Origin: Streptomyces sp. NBC_01217
GTDB lineage: Bacteria; Actinomycetota; Actinomycetes; Streptomycetales; Streptomycetaceae
Assembly (NCBI RefSeq): GCF_035994185.1
Contig: NZ_CP108538.1
Span: 1,178,001 to 1,242,000, forward strand
Reading direction: 5' to 3'
Length of the DNA stretch: 64,000 nt
Part shown: one piece after another, positions 44,094-53,189 of the stretch
Layout: each line of letters opens with the position of its first letter
Position numbering within the stretch: the stretch's first letter is position 1
Made by a program: the position numbers and the translations under genes
The notes under the pieces: model-generated
The model's database searches: none
Seen by the model: the letters and a program-made list of their open reading frames with translations, nothing else
What the model was told of the DNA's origin: nothing

Positions 44094-46436
44094 ATGCCCG
44101 AATCGTGGAAGGGTTTGAAGGCCTTGAGCGCCAACCATGCCGAGCAGCACCCCCTGGAGCCCCGAGTCGGTCCCGCCCCCGAGGGCGAACCGCAGTTCCG
44201 GCCCTACCACCATCCCGCTGCGGGCTGGGGCGCGGCCAAGAGCGTGAGCCGTTTCCTGGTGCGTGAGGGCGCGCTGGTGGACGGTCCGCGGGCCATCATG
44301 CGGATGAACCACGAGAACACCGGGTTCGACTGCCCCGGATGCGCATGGCCGGACGACACCAAGGGCCTGCATCTGGACATCTGCGAGAACGGGATCAAGC
44401 ACGTCACCTGGGAGATGACCCGCAAGCGGGTCGGGCGCGAGTTCTTCGCCGCCCACTCGGTGACCGAGCTGTCCGGGTGGAGCGACTACGACCTGGAGAA
44501 CCAGGGCCGGCTGACCGAGCCGATGGTCTACGACCCCGAATCGGACCACTACGTGCCAATCAGCTGGAAGGACGCGTTCGAGGTGGTCGGCCGCGCTCTG
44601 CGCGGGCTGGACAACCCGAATCGGGCGGCGTTCTACACCTCCGGCCGGCTCGGCAACGAGGCCACCTTCCTCTATCAGTTGATGGCCCGTGAACTGGGCA
44701 CGAACAACCTGCCGGACTGCTCCAACATGTGTCATGAGGCCAGCGGCCGCGCCCTCCAGGCATCCCTGGGCACCGGCAAGGGGACCGTCGACCTCAAGGA
44801 CTGGGAGGCCGCCGACGCGCTGTTCATCCTGGGAGTCAACGCCGCATCCAACGCGCCCCGGATGCTCACCGCCCTCGCCGAGGCCTACCACCGCGGCGCC
44901 CGGATCGTGCACATCAATCCGCTCGTCGAGGCGGCGGCCACACGCACCATCGTCCCGCACGACTTCACGGACATGGCCCTCTTCAAGACGACCCGCACCA
45001 GCACGCTGAACCTGCAGCCCCGCATCGGCGGTGACATGGCCCTGCTGCGCGGCATGGCCAAGGCGATCCTGGAGCAGTCCGAATCCGACCCCAGGGCTCT
45101 GGACCGGGTGTTCATCGACCGCCACACCGCCGGCTTCGAGGAGTACCGCGCGCTGTGCGAGGCCACGTCCTGGGAGGAGATCAAGAACCAGTCCGGTCTG
45201 AGCCGCGCCGACATCCTCAAGGCGGCGCGCGTGTACGGCGAAGCCGACCGCAGCATCGTCAGCTGGTGTCTGGGTCTCACCCAGCACGAGCACGGCGTCG
45301 ACACCGTCCGGGAGATCGTCAACCTGCTTCTGCTCCGCGGCAATCTGGGACGGGAAGGCGCGGGCCCCTCCCCCGTACGAGGACACAGCAACGTCCAGGG
45401 CAACCGCACCTGCGGCATCGACCACCGCCCCGGCGACGAGTTCCTGGACCGCCTCGCCGAGGTCTGCGACATCGAGCCGCCCCGTGAACACGGTCTGGAC
45501 ACCGTGGGCACCATCAAGGCGATGCGGCGCGGCGATGTGAAGGTATTCGTCGGCATGGGCGGCAACTTCGCCCTCGCGGCACCCGACACCCCGGCCACCT
45601 ACGCGGCCCTGCGCTCCTGCGACCTCACCGTCCAGGTGAGCACCAAGCTGAACCGCAGTCACCTCGTCCACGGCCGCCGTGCCCTCATCCTGCCGTGCCT
45701 CGGCCGTACGGAGAAGGACCATCAGCGCAAGGGCGTCCAGAGCACGTCCGTCGAGGACTCCATGAGCATGGTCCATCTGTCGATCGGCATGAAGCGCCCC
45801 GCCTCGTCGCACCTGCTGTCCGAGCCTGCCATCGTCGCCGGCATGGCCCGCGCCGCCCTGCCCGACAGCGACACGCCCTGGCAGTGGTACGTCGAGGACT
45901 ACGACCGCATCCGCGACACCATGGCCCAAGTCCTCGACGGTTTCGAGGACTTCAACCGCCGCGTGCGCCTGCCCCTCGGCTTCCGCATCAAGCAGCCCGC
46001 CCGTGAACTGGTCTTCCTGACCCCGTCCGGACGCGCCGAGTTCTCCACCGCCGTCCTGCCCGACATCGTCCCCGCCCCCGGCACCCTGGCACTGGGCACC
46101 ATGCGGTCCCACGACCAGTGGAACACCACCATCTACTCCGACAACGACCGCTACCGCGGCATCAAGAACCTGCGCACGCTCGTCTTCATGAACCGGGCCG
46201 ACATGCGCGAACGCGGTATCGCCGACCTCGGCCCCGTAGACATCACGAGCACCGCGAAGGACGGCAGTCAGCGGTCCCTCAACGGCTACCTCGCCATCCC
46301 CTACGACATCCCCCGCGGCTGCGCGGCCGGTTACATGCCCGAGATGAACGTGCTGTGCGCGCTCAGCGACTACAGCACCCAGAGCGACCAGCCGATCATG
46401 AAGCACCTCAAGGTCACCATCGGTCCCGCCGCCTGA
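44094..46436 (+). CDS. FdhF/YdeP-family molybdopterin oxidoreductase
   Basis: Molybdopterin-dinucleotide enzyme of 780 residues, related to formate dehydrogenase H but in the YdeP branch, linked in enterobacteria to acid resistance. An N-terminal CPGC pair near residue 81 ([10 protein letters not shown]) may hold part of an iron-sulfur site; cofactor-binding signatures are [34 protein letters not shown] and [23 protein letters not shown]. The C-terminal domain (from [14 protein letters not shown]) binds the second pterin. The selenocysteine of FdhF is not present; NMCHEASG gives the expected Cys-His region. Start not supported by a good ribosome-binding site; TTG codons shortly downstream are alternatives. 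Confidence 0.92.
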   Translation: MPESWKGLKALSANHAEQHPLEPRVGPAPEGEPQFRPYHHPAAGWGAAKSVSRFLVREGALVDGPRAIMRMNHENTGFDCPGCAWPDDTKGLHLDICENGIKHVTWEMTRKRVGREFFAAHSVTELSGWSDYDLENQGRLTEPMVYDPESDHYVPISWKDAFEVVGRALRGLDNPNRAAFYTSGRLGNEATFLYQLMARELGTNNLPDCSNMCHEASGRALQASLGTGKGTVDLKDWEAADALFILGVNAASNAPRMLTALAEAYHRGARIVHINPLVEAAATRTIVPHDFTDMALFKTTRTSTLNLQPRIGGDMALLRGMAKAILEQSESDPRALDRVFIDRHTAGFEEYRALCEATSWEEIKNQSGLSRADILKAARVYGEADRSIVSWCLGLTQHEHGVDTVREIVNLLLLRGNLGREGAGPSPVRGHSNVQGNRTCGIDHRPGDEFLDRLAEVCDIEPPREHGLDTVGTIKAMRRGDVKVFVGMGGNFALAAPDTPATYAALRSCDLTVQVSTKLNRSHLVHGRRALILPCLGRTEKDHQRKGVQSTSVEDSMSMVHLSIGMKRPASSHLLSEPAIVAGMARAALPDSDTPWQWYVEDYDRIRDTMAQVLDGFEDFNRRVRLPLGFRIKQPARELVFLTPSGRAEFSTAVLPDIVPAPGTLALGTMRSHDQWNTTIYSDNDRYRGIKNLRTLVFMNRADMRERGIADLGPVDITSTAKDGSQRSLNGYLAIPYDIPRGCAAGYMPEMNVLCALSDYSTQSDQPIMKHLKVTIGPAA

Positions 46437-46477
46437 GCGGGGAGCGCGCACGGGCGAAGCTGCGTACAGCAACGCCG

Positions 46478-48259
46478 TCACCGCCACCGGACGAACCGCT
46501 TCAGGAGGAGGTAGGCGCGCTGCTCCGCGGCGGCGAGTTCGGTGGGGTCGATCTCCGCCGGCCAGAGTTCGCCCGCCGCGGCGTCGTCGGCCTCGCGCAA
46601 CTCCACCACGGCTGCCGCCAGATGAGTCTGGGCGAGGGGGAACGACGGTTCCAGACGGCCGTCCAGCACATGCTCCGCACGGTCGGACGCCTCCGTGCAC
46701 GCGGCCAGCGCGCGCTCCGCCCGGATGGCCGCATGGCCATGGACCACCACGAGCGCGCAGCCCAGCGCGATGACGATCCCGAGGGCGCTGCTCAGTGCCC
46801 GGTCCTGGACGAGGGCTCCGGCGGGCGAGGGAGTGGCCAGTTCGCTCAGCAGCAGCGCCAGCGGCGTGAGGAAGACGACGCCGAGACCGTAGTTGCGGGC
46901 CACGACGTACTCCAGCAGGAACTCCAGCAGAACAATCACAAGGACGAGCACCACGGGATCGGGGCGCGCGGCCAGCACGCCGAGAGCGAGCATCAGTCCT
47001 GCGACCGTGCCCAGGGTGCGCTGCACGGCCCGCTGTGCCGCCGTACGGACGTTGATCGAGTGCAGCACCGCGGCGGCGGAGATCGCCGCCCAGTAGCCGT
47101 GGCCGAGGCCCAGCAGCAAGGCCGCCCCTCCCGCCAGCCCGGTGCCGAGAACCATCCTCAGGGCGGGAACGAGCAGGACCGCCGCGTGACCGGGGCCGCC
47201 GTGGTGCTGCCCCGTCACCAGTTCCGCGGCGCGCGCTTCGGCAGCGTGCCCGGTGGCGGGATCGGTCCGATCCGGCTCGGGGCCGGTCGCGGAGACCATT
47301 GCGGCCTGAGCGGCCACGGACGGGAGCGACAGCTCGGGCAGCACCTGCGGCACCCGCTGACGACGACTCACGAGCAGGCGGACCTGGCGGCGCAGTTGGC
47401 GCGCCAGACCGGTGAGGTCATCCGGTGGCCGGCGCGCGGAACCGATCAGCAACGACCAGGAGAGGTCGGTCAGGTACAGGCAGGCGCCGCCCCGGCCGCC
47501 CCGCTCGGCGGCTGTCGGCGGCATGACTCCGAGAGTCCGGTACGCCTGCAGAACAGCGGCGGTCGTCCGGTGCCTGGCGAGAGCGCTTGCGTCCCCCGCG
47601 CCGGTTGTCTCCCACAGTTCCGCGAGCTCGCGGAGTGCCGCGGCCACGGCGAGACGCTGCGGACGATCCGGGTGTACGAACCAGCCCGCCACGGCCAGCA
47701 CCCAGGCAACGGCCGCACCCGCTGCGGCCAGTGCGGTCCGGGCAAGGATGTCGGCGGGAACCGGCGAACCGTTGGCCGCCACGGCGAAGGAGAAGAGCAG
47801 CAGCACCGCGCCGAGCCCGCTCAGACGAGCCGCGTCACAGGCCAGCTTCGCGACACCGGCGACCACGGCCGTCGCCACGACCACCGCGGCTGCGCCCGCT
47901 CCTGCGTTCCGCGGATGGGCCCACGCCGCGAGGGCCGAACCGCAGCCCACACACGCGGCCATGGCTACCACGACCAGCGCGAGGACCCGGGCCCGACGCG
48001 CATAGGGCAGGTTGCGGCCGAACGTGGTGGTGAAAGAGCCCAGCATGGCGTAGACAGCCTGATCGGTACGCCCGGCCAGTGCCATCGGCAGCGCCGGGAG
48101 CGCCATGGCAAGCGCGGCACGCAGAGCGAAGGAGAGCGCACCGTCCACGCTCTGCAGGGCGAGCGCGCCACGGGGGGAGAGCGCACGCCCCGCACGGGCT
48201 GCCGAATACCGCCGACCGCTCCCGGTCAGTGCAGGGAGCGGAATGCGCAAACGGGGCAT
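46478..48259 (-). CDS. FUSC-family membrane protein, second copy
   Basis: Integral membrane protein of about 593 residues with two hydrophobic blocks (residues about 45-190 and 360-500) separated by an Arg-rich soluble region, as in the FUSC/YccS aromatic exporter family. The second block contains LGHGYWAAISAAAVLHSINVRTAAQRAVQRTLGT, the family hallmark. Related in plan, not closely in sequence, to the protein at 10463. ATG 48259 is chosen for a typical N-terminus; the frame remains open to 48358. Confidence 0.85.
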   Translation of the reverse strand: MPRLRIPLPALTGSGRRYSAARAGRALSPRGALALQSVDGALSFALRAALAMALPALPMALAGRTDQAVYAMLGSFTTTFGRNLPYARRARVLALVVVAMAACVGCGSALAAWAHPRNAGAGAAAVVVATAVVAGVAKLACDAARLSGLGAVLLLFSFAVAANGSPVPADILARTALAAAGAAVAWVLAVAGWFVHPDRPQRLAVAAALRELAELWETTGAGDASALARHRTTAAVLQAYRTLGVMPPTAAERGGRGGACLYLTDLSWSLLIGSARRPPDDLTGLARQLRRQVRLLVSRRQRVPQVLPELSLPSVAAQAAMVSATGPEPDRTDPATGHAAEARAAELVTGQHHGGPGHAAVLLVPALRMVLGTGLAGGAALLLGLGHGYWAAISAAAVLHSINVRTAAQRAVQRTLGTVAGLMLALGVLAARPDPVVLVLVIVLLEFLLEYVVARNYGLGVVFLTPLALLLSELATPSPAGALVQDRALSSALGIVIALGCALVVVHGHAAIRAERALAACTEASDRAEHVLDGRLEPSFPLAQTHLAAAVVELREADDAAAGELWPAEIDPTELAAAEQRAYLLLKRFVRWR

Positions 48260-48378
48260 ACGCGGTGTATACCACCCGCTTCTTCTCCCGGGCGGGTCAT
48301 TGATCTCTGCATCCACCCGTACGCCGGGGAGTTCCGCACCGGCGGCAGGCCGGTGCACCGTGCGCGCCTGGCCTCAAC

Positions 48379-48403
48379 GCCCTGCGCGGAGGCCGCGCAG
48401 GGC
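48379..48403 (-). terminator. 11-bp hairpin after DUF4157 gene
   Basis: GCCCTGCGCGG and its exact inverse are separated by AGG, five bases past the stop of the DUF4157 gene as read on the minus strand. Confidence 0.8.
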
Positions 48404-48408
48404 GGGCC

Positions 48409-49728
48409 TCACTCGTCGTCCTCCAGGGCGGACAGATCGATGTCCCATGAACGCTGACCGGCGGCGGTGGTCACGATCGGTGCGGACGCGTCCGGGGTGT
48501 CGGGGTCATAGGCGGACGTCAGCGTGTGGGTGACGACATCACTGGTCCATGCGGGGGTGTTGGCCCTGAATGCGCCCGTGTTCCTCGCGACCTTCCAACG
48601 GAAGCTGACGCTGTAGGACTCCAGCCAGTAGCCGGAGGACATCTTCACGGAGGTGGAGAAGCCCGGGTTGTCGTTGAACGTGATGCTGTTCCTGGCGTTC
48701 TCGATCACCGCGTTGTTGTAGGGCGGCCGGTACGGGCCGTCCTGCTGCCACGGCCGTTGGCTTGCCTGGCCCGTCGCACTGTGAGCGGGGATGATCTGCA
48801 CATTGCTGTCGGTGACCTGCTGCCAGAAGTGGTAGTTGGAGGCGGCCGCCAGTGGGGCGCCGTCCGGGTTGTGCAACGTGGCGGCCTGCCCGAACCCGAT
48901 GCTCTGATCGGCATTGAGCTGCTGGTTGGCCGGGCCTTCGTACGCGGACGTGAAGGTCAGTTTCGGCTTGTTGAGGTCAAAGACCTTTTTGCTGCCCCGG
49001 GTGTTCCGGCGCTGCGGCGGGGGGCTGTCACCACTGGATACGGCTTCTTTTTTGCGCTTGGGCATCCGCTGCACCGTGCTTGCGGCGTCGGCGTGCGCGT
49101 GTTCGTGCCCGTGTTCCTGCCCCGGAGACATTTCCCTCGCGCGCTTCGACGGAGCGGCCATGGCTCGCCTGGCGTTGGCCTCCGCCTCGCGTTCGAAACG
49201 GTCCGACGGGTCCGAGACCCTGAGGCCGTCACCGTTGTCCGTGCCGGCGACGGGCCCCTTGCGCTGCTGTATGACATGGGTGAGTTCATGGGCCAGTGTG
49301 TGCGGGTCGGCCCCGCCCGCACCGATCACGACATGGTTGCCCGAGGTGTAGGCACGGGCACCCACCTCCGCGGCGGACGTACGGGCCGCGCTGTCGTCGT
49401 GCACGCGGACGTCGGAGAAGTCGGAGCCGAGGCGGGCCTCCATCTCGGTACGGACGGGCTCGTCCAGCGGCCGCCCCGGCGAGCGGAGCACCGCGTGCGC
49501 CGTGACGCGCTGAACGGGCTGCGGGTGCTGCGGCCCGAACGCGCTGTGCTCGGCCTCATCTTCGATCAGGCGTGCCACGGCGGCGTTGCCGATGGTGCGC
49601 TGCAGGCTCATCGCCCCCGCGGGCGTCAGACGGCCGGGGCCGGGCCGGAACACCGAGTCCGCGCGTCCGGCCGCTCGCGCCGAAGGCCCCCGGCGCACCG
49701 TCTTCGTCGGCCGTTCGTATGCATGCAC
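48409..49728 (-). CDS. DUF4157 protein, eCIS-associated, putative effector
   Basis: Protein of 439 residues. The DUF4157 domain spans about residues 60-140: VRTEMEARLGSDFSDVRVHDDS, then the zinc-protease-like motif HTLAHELTHVIQQ with HExxH. A Ser/Pro/His-rich linker follows (including an EHGHEHAHAD tract), and the last 210 residues form a beta-rich domain of no recognised family. DUF4157 marks proteins tied to extracellular contractile injection systems, often as loaded cargo or its processing domain. GTG at 49728 is chosen after a GAAGGGG site; the frame is open further but Arg/Pro-rich. It is separated from the ATPase gene by a terminator, so it has its own promoter. Confidence 0.85.
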   Translation of the reverse strand: MHAYERPTKTVRRGPSARAAGRADSVFRPGPGRLTPAGAMSLQRTIGNAAVARLIEDEAEHSAFGPQHPQPVQRVTAHAVLRSPGRPLDEPVRTEMEARLGSDFSDVRVHDDSAARTSAAEVGARAYTSGNHVVIGAGGADPHTLAHELTHVIQQRKGPVAGTDNGDGLRVSDPSDRFEREAEANARRAMAAPSKRAREMSPGQEHGHEHAHADAASTVQRMPKRKKEAVSSGDSPPPQRRNTRGSKKVFDLNKPKLTFTSAYEGPANQQLNADQSIGFGQAATLHNPDGAPLAAASNYHFWQQVTDSNVQIIPAHSATGQASQRPWQQDGPYRPPYNNAVIENARNSITFNDNPGFSTSVKMSSGYWLESYSVSFRWKVARNTGAFRANTPAWTSDVVTHTLTSAYDPDTPDASAPIVTTAAGQRSWDIDLSALEDDE

Positions 49729-49804
49729 AGCTGCTGGCCCCTTCCGCCGCTCACCCTGTGGGCTCACCCGTACGACCCTATCGACGCACTCGACAGGAAG
49801 AAGG

Positions 49805-49837
49805 GCCCTGCGGGGCAGGGGTGCTGTCCCGCAGGGC
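49805..49837 (-). terminator. 10-bp hairpin after eCIS ATPase gene
   Basis: GCCCTGCGGG and CCCGCAGGGC form a perfect stem with a 13-base loop, downstream of the ATPase stop and upstream of the DUF4157 start. Confidence 0.75.
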
Positions 49838-49907
49838 AGTGTCTCGCGGTCTCCGGGACGTGCACCGTCGCCCCGGACCGCGCCGCTCTCCGGGAGGGGT
49901 GCGGGCG

Positions 49908-52043
49908 CTATCGTCCGTCGCGTTCCTGCGCACGGTCCAGCCAAGGGCCGAACTCGCTTTCCAGGACCAGCCGGCCGAGTTTGCGGTACTCCTGGAGCAC
50001 GGCCGAGACGACCTGCTCCATGCCGAGCGGTCCCCCGGATTCCGCCGCCAGGTAGGCGGCGGTCACAGCGCAGGCCCGGATCGACCCTCCCGCCAGTTCG
50101 AAGCGTCCCGCGCAGAACTCCAGGTCGAGTTCCGTGTCGCGTGGGATCGCCGTCCCGAGGCAGCGGTCCCACAGGGCCAGTCGCTGCTGGGCGTCCGGCA
50201 TGGGGAACTCCGCGATCACGTCGAGGCGGCGGGTGAAGGCCTCGTCGAGATTGGCCCGCAGATTGGTGGTGAGCACCGCGATCCCGTCGAAGGACTCCAT
50301 CCGCTGCAGCAGATAGGCCGACTCCACGTTGGCGTGACGGTCGTGCGCGTCCTTGACCTGTGAGCGCTTCCCGAAGATGGCGTCGGCCTCGTCGAACAGC
50401 AGGATGCCGTTGACGTCGGACGCCTCGACGAAGATCCTTTCGAGATTCTTCTCGGTCTCACCGATGTACTTGTCCACCACGGTGGACAGGTCCACGACGT
50501 AGAGCTCCATGCCGAGTTCCGAAGCCACGACCTCGGCGGACATGGTCTTGCCGGTGCCGGACTCGCCGGCGAACAACGCGATGACTCCCCGCCCCCGGCC
50601 GCCGCCCGGCCGCATCCGCCACTGCCCGAGCACCTGCTCCCGGTGGCGTGCGCGCAGGGCGAGTTCGGACAGCTGGCGGCGGGTTGCGGGGGGCAGCACG
50701 AGGTCGTCCCAGCCGACCGCGGGCTCGATGCGACGGGCCAGCCGTTCGAGCCCCGCGCCGTTCTGTGCCCGGACCGCCGTGCGCAGATCCTGCGCGTCCA
50801 CCGGACGCTCCTCCAGGACGGCCAGCCGGGAGGCGACGGCAGCGGCCTTGCGCACCTGCTCGGAGTCGAGCCGGTAGGCGGCGGTGGCCTCGATGAGTCC
50901 CTCGTCGGCCGACACGTTCGCGGCGGGCAGCCCGACGGCCTGGCCGGCCTCGGCGAGCGCCCGGCGCCACTGCCGCGCCGCGCCCGCGGGTCCGGGAGGC
51001 AGGACGCGCACCGGAACCGGGCTCTCCGTGGCCCACAGGGGATCCCAGTTCTTCTTCCCGTACGCGATGAGGGGGGCGCCGCTGACCGCCGCGCAGAGGC
51101 CCCCGAGCAGCCGGGCTCTCTCGGGCCGCTCGGGAGCAAGCGCTTCGAGCGGCCCGAGGACCACTCCGCCACCGCTCAGCCGGGCCTCGGCCGCCAGGGT
51201 CCTTAAGAGCTCCGCGGGTTCCGGAGCAGCGGCCAGTGCCGCGATGTCGACCACCAGCGGACGACGCCCCGCGGCGAGAAGCGCCTCGACCGCCAGTCTG
51301 CCGGGGTCACCGCCCCGGTCGAGCAGATACACCAGGCCGCTGCCGGTGCCCAGCGCCGCCGCGACCCGCAGTACCCCGGGTCCGGTGTCCGGCTCCTCCT
51401 CGGGCCCGGCCACCCGGACGAGGCCGCGCAGCCTCCCGTCGGTCTCGTCGTCGCCGAGCAGATGTGCGGTGATCCGGTCGGGCACGCGCAGCACCCGCGA
51501 GAGCAGCGGGCGGTCGGCTTCCAGGACCTCCAGCAGCCCGCCGGCGACCAGCGGGGCGGACGGCGAGAACCGGAAGCGGCCGGAGCTCGCGGCGGGCAGC
51601 CCGCAGAGTTCGAGTGCCAGGCCGATGGTCGGCCTTCGCCGGGTGAGGTCGTCGTTGAGGTAGCCGTAGAGCCGCTCGAAGCGGACATCGATGTCCGGAG
51701 CCGTCGCGACCAGCAGGAGGTCGACGTCCAGCGGCACCAGGCCGAAATCCTCGGCGAGCTGCCGGATCCGGCTCCCGCGCGGGGAGTTCGGCGAAGGCGC
51801 GGAGCCGTACGCCGGTACGGGCGTGAACGCGTCGCGGGACGCCACGATCCGTTCGGCCGCCTCGGGGGTGAGGTACTGCCCCCGGTACGGATCGTCGGGT
51901 TCCGGGTCGGCGGCCCGCCGGGCCGCCACGGCGTGTCTGACCCGCTCTTCGACGTGGATCAACCGCTCCCACAGGTCCTCGATGCCCGCCGTCGGAGTCC
52001 CGGGCAGTTCGCGGACGGCACGGTCGCTCTGTGTCGTGGTCAC
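49908..52043 (-). CDS. eCIS-type AAA+ ATPase
   Basis: ATPase of 711 residues. The C-terminal AAA+ module is complete: Walker A GESGTGKT near residue 484, Walker B ILLFDEADAIFGKR near 545, sensor 1 in VLTTNLRANLDEAFTRR with the Arg finger, and sensor 2 in GGSIRACAVTAAYLAA. The N-terminal 430 residues resemble the winged-helix and degenerate first AAA part of Afp15/Pvc15-type ATPases, which remodel contractile injection particles. The GTG overlaps the DUF4255 stop as GTGA, so the genes are coupled. Confidence 0.92.
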   Translation of the reverse strand: MTTTQSDRAVRELPGTPTAGIEDLWERLIHVEERVRHAVAARRAADPEPDDPYRGQYLTPEAAERIVASRDAFTPVPAYGSAPSPNSPRGSRIRQLAEDFGLVPLDVDLLLVATAPDIDVRFERLYGYLNDDLTRRRPTIGLALELCGLPAASSGRFRFSPSAPLVAGGLLEVLEADRPLLSRVLRVPDRITAHLLGDDETDGRLRGLVRVAGPEEEPDTGPGVLRVAAALGTGSGLVYLLDRGGDPGRLAVEALLAAGRRPLVVDIAALAAAPEPAELLRTLAAEARLSGGGVVLGPLEALAPERPERARLLGGLCAAVSGAPLIAYGKKNWDPLWATESPVPVRVLPPGPAGAARQWRRALAEAGQAVGLPAANVSADEGLIEATAAYRLDSEQVRKAAAVASRLAVLEERPVDAQDLRTAVRAQNGAGLERLARRIEPAVGWDDLVLPPATRRQLSELALRARHREQVLGQWRMRPGGGRGRGVIALFAGESGTGKTMSAEVVASELGMELYVVDLSTVVDKYIGETEKNLERIFVEASDVNGILLFDEADAIFGKRSQVKDAHDRHANVESAYLLQRMESFDGIAVLTTNLRANLDEAFTRRLDVIAEFPMPDAQQRLALWDRCLGTAIPRDTELDLEFCAGRFELAGGSIRACAVTAAYLAAESGGPLGMEQVVSAVLQEYRKLGRLVLESEFGPWLDRAQERDGR

Positions 52044-52744
52044 CGAGCCGTACCCCCGCGCCTGCGCCGACCGGGCGGCAACTGCCGTTCACGTGCTGCG
52101 GCGAAGCCCTGCCCGCCGGGGTCGGACGCCCCGTCGTAGCGCAGTCGGCGCCCCGGTTGCGACCCGTCGCCGTCGCGTGCGGGCGCGGCCCTGACCACGA
52201 GCCCTTCGGTGACCGGCGGGCCGGCGGAAGCGCGTTCCCCGGCCAGCGGCGCCCACACCCGCAGGTCGATGGCGGCCTTGAGCTCACCGCCGAGCGCGGA
52301 CCACACGTCCGAGGCGGACGGCCCGTCGGTGCCCGGACCGGCCGCCTCGATCTCGACGGTCAGCCCGAGCTCCGCGAGGCTGCCCGTGTGCATCCGGGCG
52401 GGCAGCACATCCGACCGTACGAGGCAGCGCAACACCTCGGAGAGCAGGCGGTGTTCGTCCTGCGGGCGATTGGTCCAGGCGGTCACCAGATAGGTCAGCT
52501 CGAACCAGCGCGGCGGGGTCCGCCGGCCTATGACCACTCCCTGGTCGTCGTGTTCCTCGGCCGTGCCGGTGCGGCGCCGGGTCGCGTCCTCACGGATGCC
52601 ATGGAGGAAGACGCTGATCGTGGGGGCGTTGCGCCGGGCGGACCAGTCCTTCGTCGGTGCGTCGAAGACCAGGTCGACACCGTTCTCCTGGAGGCCTGCG
52701 TCGACCAGCAACAGCCGCAGCCCCTCGTCGACTTCGTGGATCAC
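52040..52744 (-). CDS. DUF4255 protein (eCIS sheath-terminator type)
   Basis: Protein of 234 residues. The first 170 form a DUF4255 domain (VDEGLRLLLVDAGLQ at the start, PTISVFLHGIREDATRR, WFELTYLVTAWTNRPQDEHRLLSEVLR), the family of Pvc16/Afp16 that caps the sheath or tube of contractile injection systems. The last 60 residues are Arg/Gly/Pro-rich and disordered. Start and stop both overlap neighbours by GTGA, giving a tight operon: upstream fragment, DUF4255, ATPase. Confidence 0.9.
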   Translation of the reverse strand: MIHEVDEGLRLLLVDAGLQENGVDLVFDAPTKDWSARRNAPTISVFLHGIREDATRRRTGTAEEHDDQGVVIGRRTPPRWFELTYLVTAWTNRPQDEHRLLSEVLRCLVRSDVLPARMHTGSLAELGLTVEIEAAGPGTDGPSASDVWSALGGELKAAIDLRVWAPLAGERASAGPPVTEGLVVRAAPARDGDGSQPGRRLRYDGASDPGGQGFAAARERQLPPGRRRRGGTAR

Positions 52745-53180
52745 CGGCGCCCCACCTCGTCCGGCGGGACGATGGTGCCGCTGACCACCAGGAAGTCAGT
52801 GGTGACCGGGCCGAACCCCGGTCCCCGGGCGGTGATCGTGCGAGGACCCGTCTGGTCCTTCACCAGGATCAGCAGCTGCGCGATGAACGTACGGTCCGCG
52901 CGCGGGACGGTGGGCGGGGCGGTTGCCGTGATCCCGGGCTTCCAGGTGAGCGTCACCGGTGCTCCGGGCGGGAAGTCCTTGCCCCGTACGGAGGTGACGA
53001 ACCCCGGTTTGCCGACGGCGGGCACCGTGACGATACGGGGCTGGAGGATGCGCAGCGGGGTCCTGGAGACGTTGTCGCCGGTGTCGGCGTCGGTTCCGGT
53101 CGTGGTCAGCGTTCCGGTGATGGTCGTGGGCGTACCACCGCTGCGCATCCATCGGATCGGGAATACGCTGCCGAGGGAGG
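52741..53180 (-). pseudogene. C-terminal fragment of an eCIS-operon IPT/Ig-like gene
   Basis: About 145 codons of beta-rich sequence (GSVFPIRWMRSGGTPTTITG, FPPGAPVTLTW, ITARGPGFGPVTTDFLVVSG) end in a stop that overlaps the DUF4255 start by GTGA. The pattern is an IPT/Ig-like fold, fitting the C-terminus of the large secreted-type protein that precedes DUF4255 in Streptomyces injection-system operons. Near 53180 the coding pattern ends abruptly at the leader of the divergent phosphatase gene. An ATG at 53148 could start a 135-residue protein but has no ribosome-binding site, so a truncated remnant is more likely. Confidence 0.6.
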
Positions 53181-53189
53181 GCTGCGGCC

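Noticed and set aside
43878..46700. Open minus-strand frame of 940 codons
   Set aside because: Exact antisense of the FdhF/YdeP gene, which has clear cofactor motifs; the antisense product has none.
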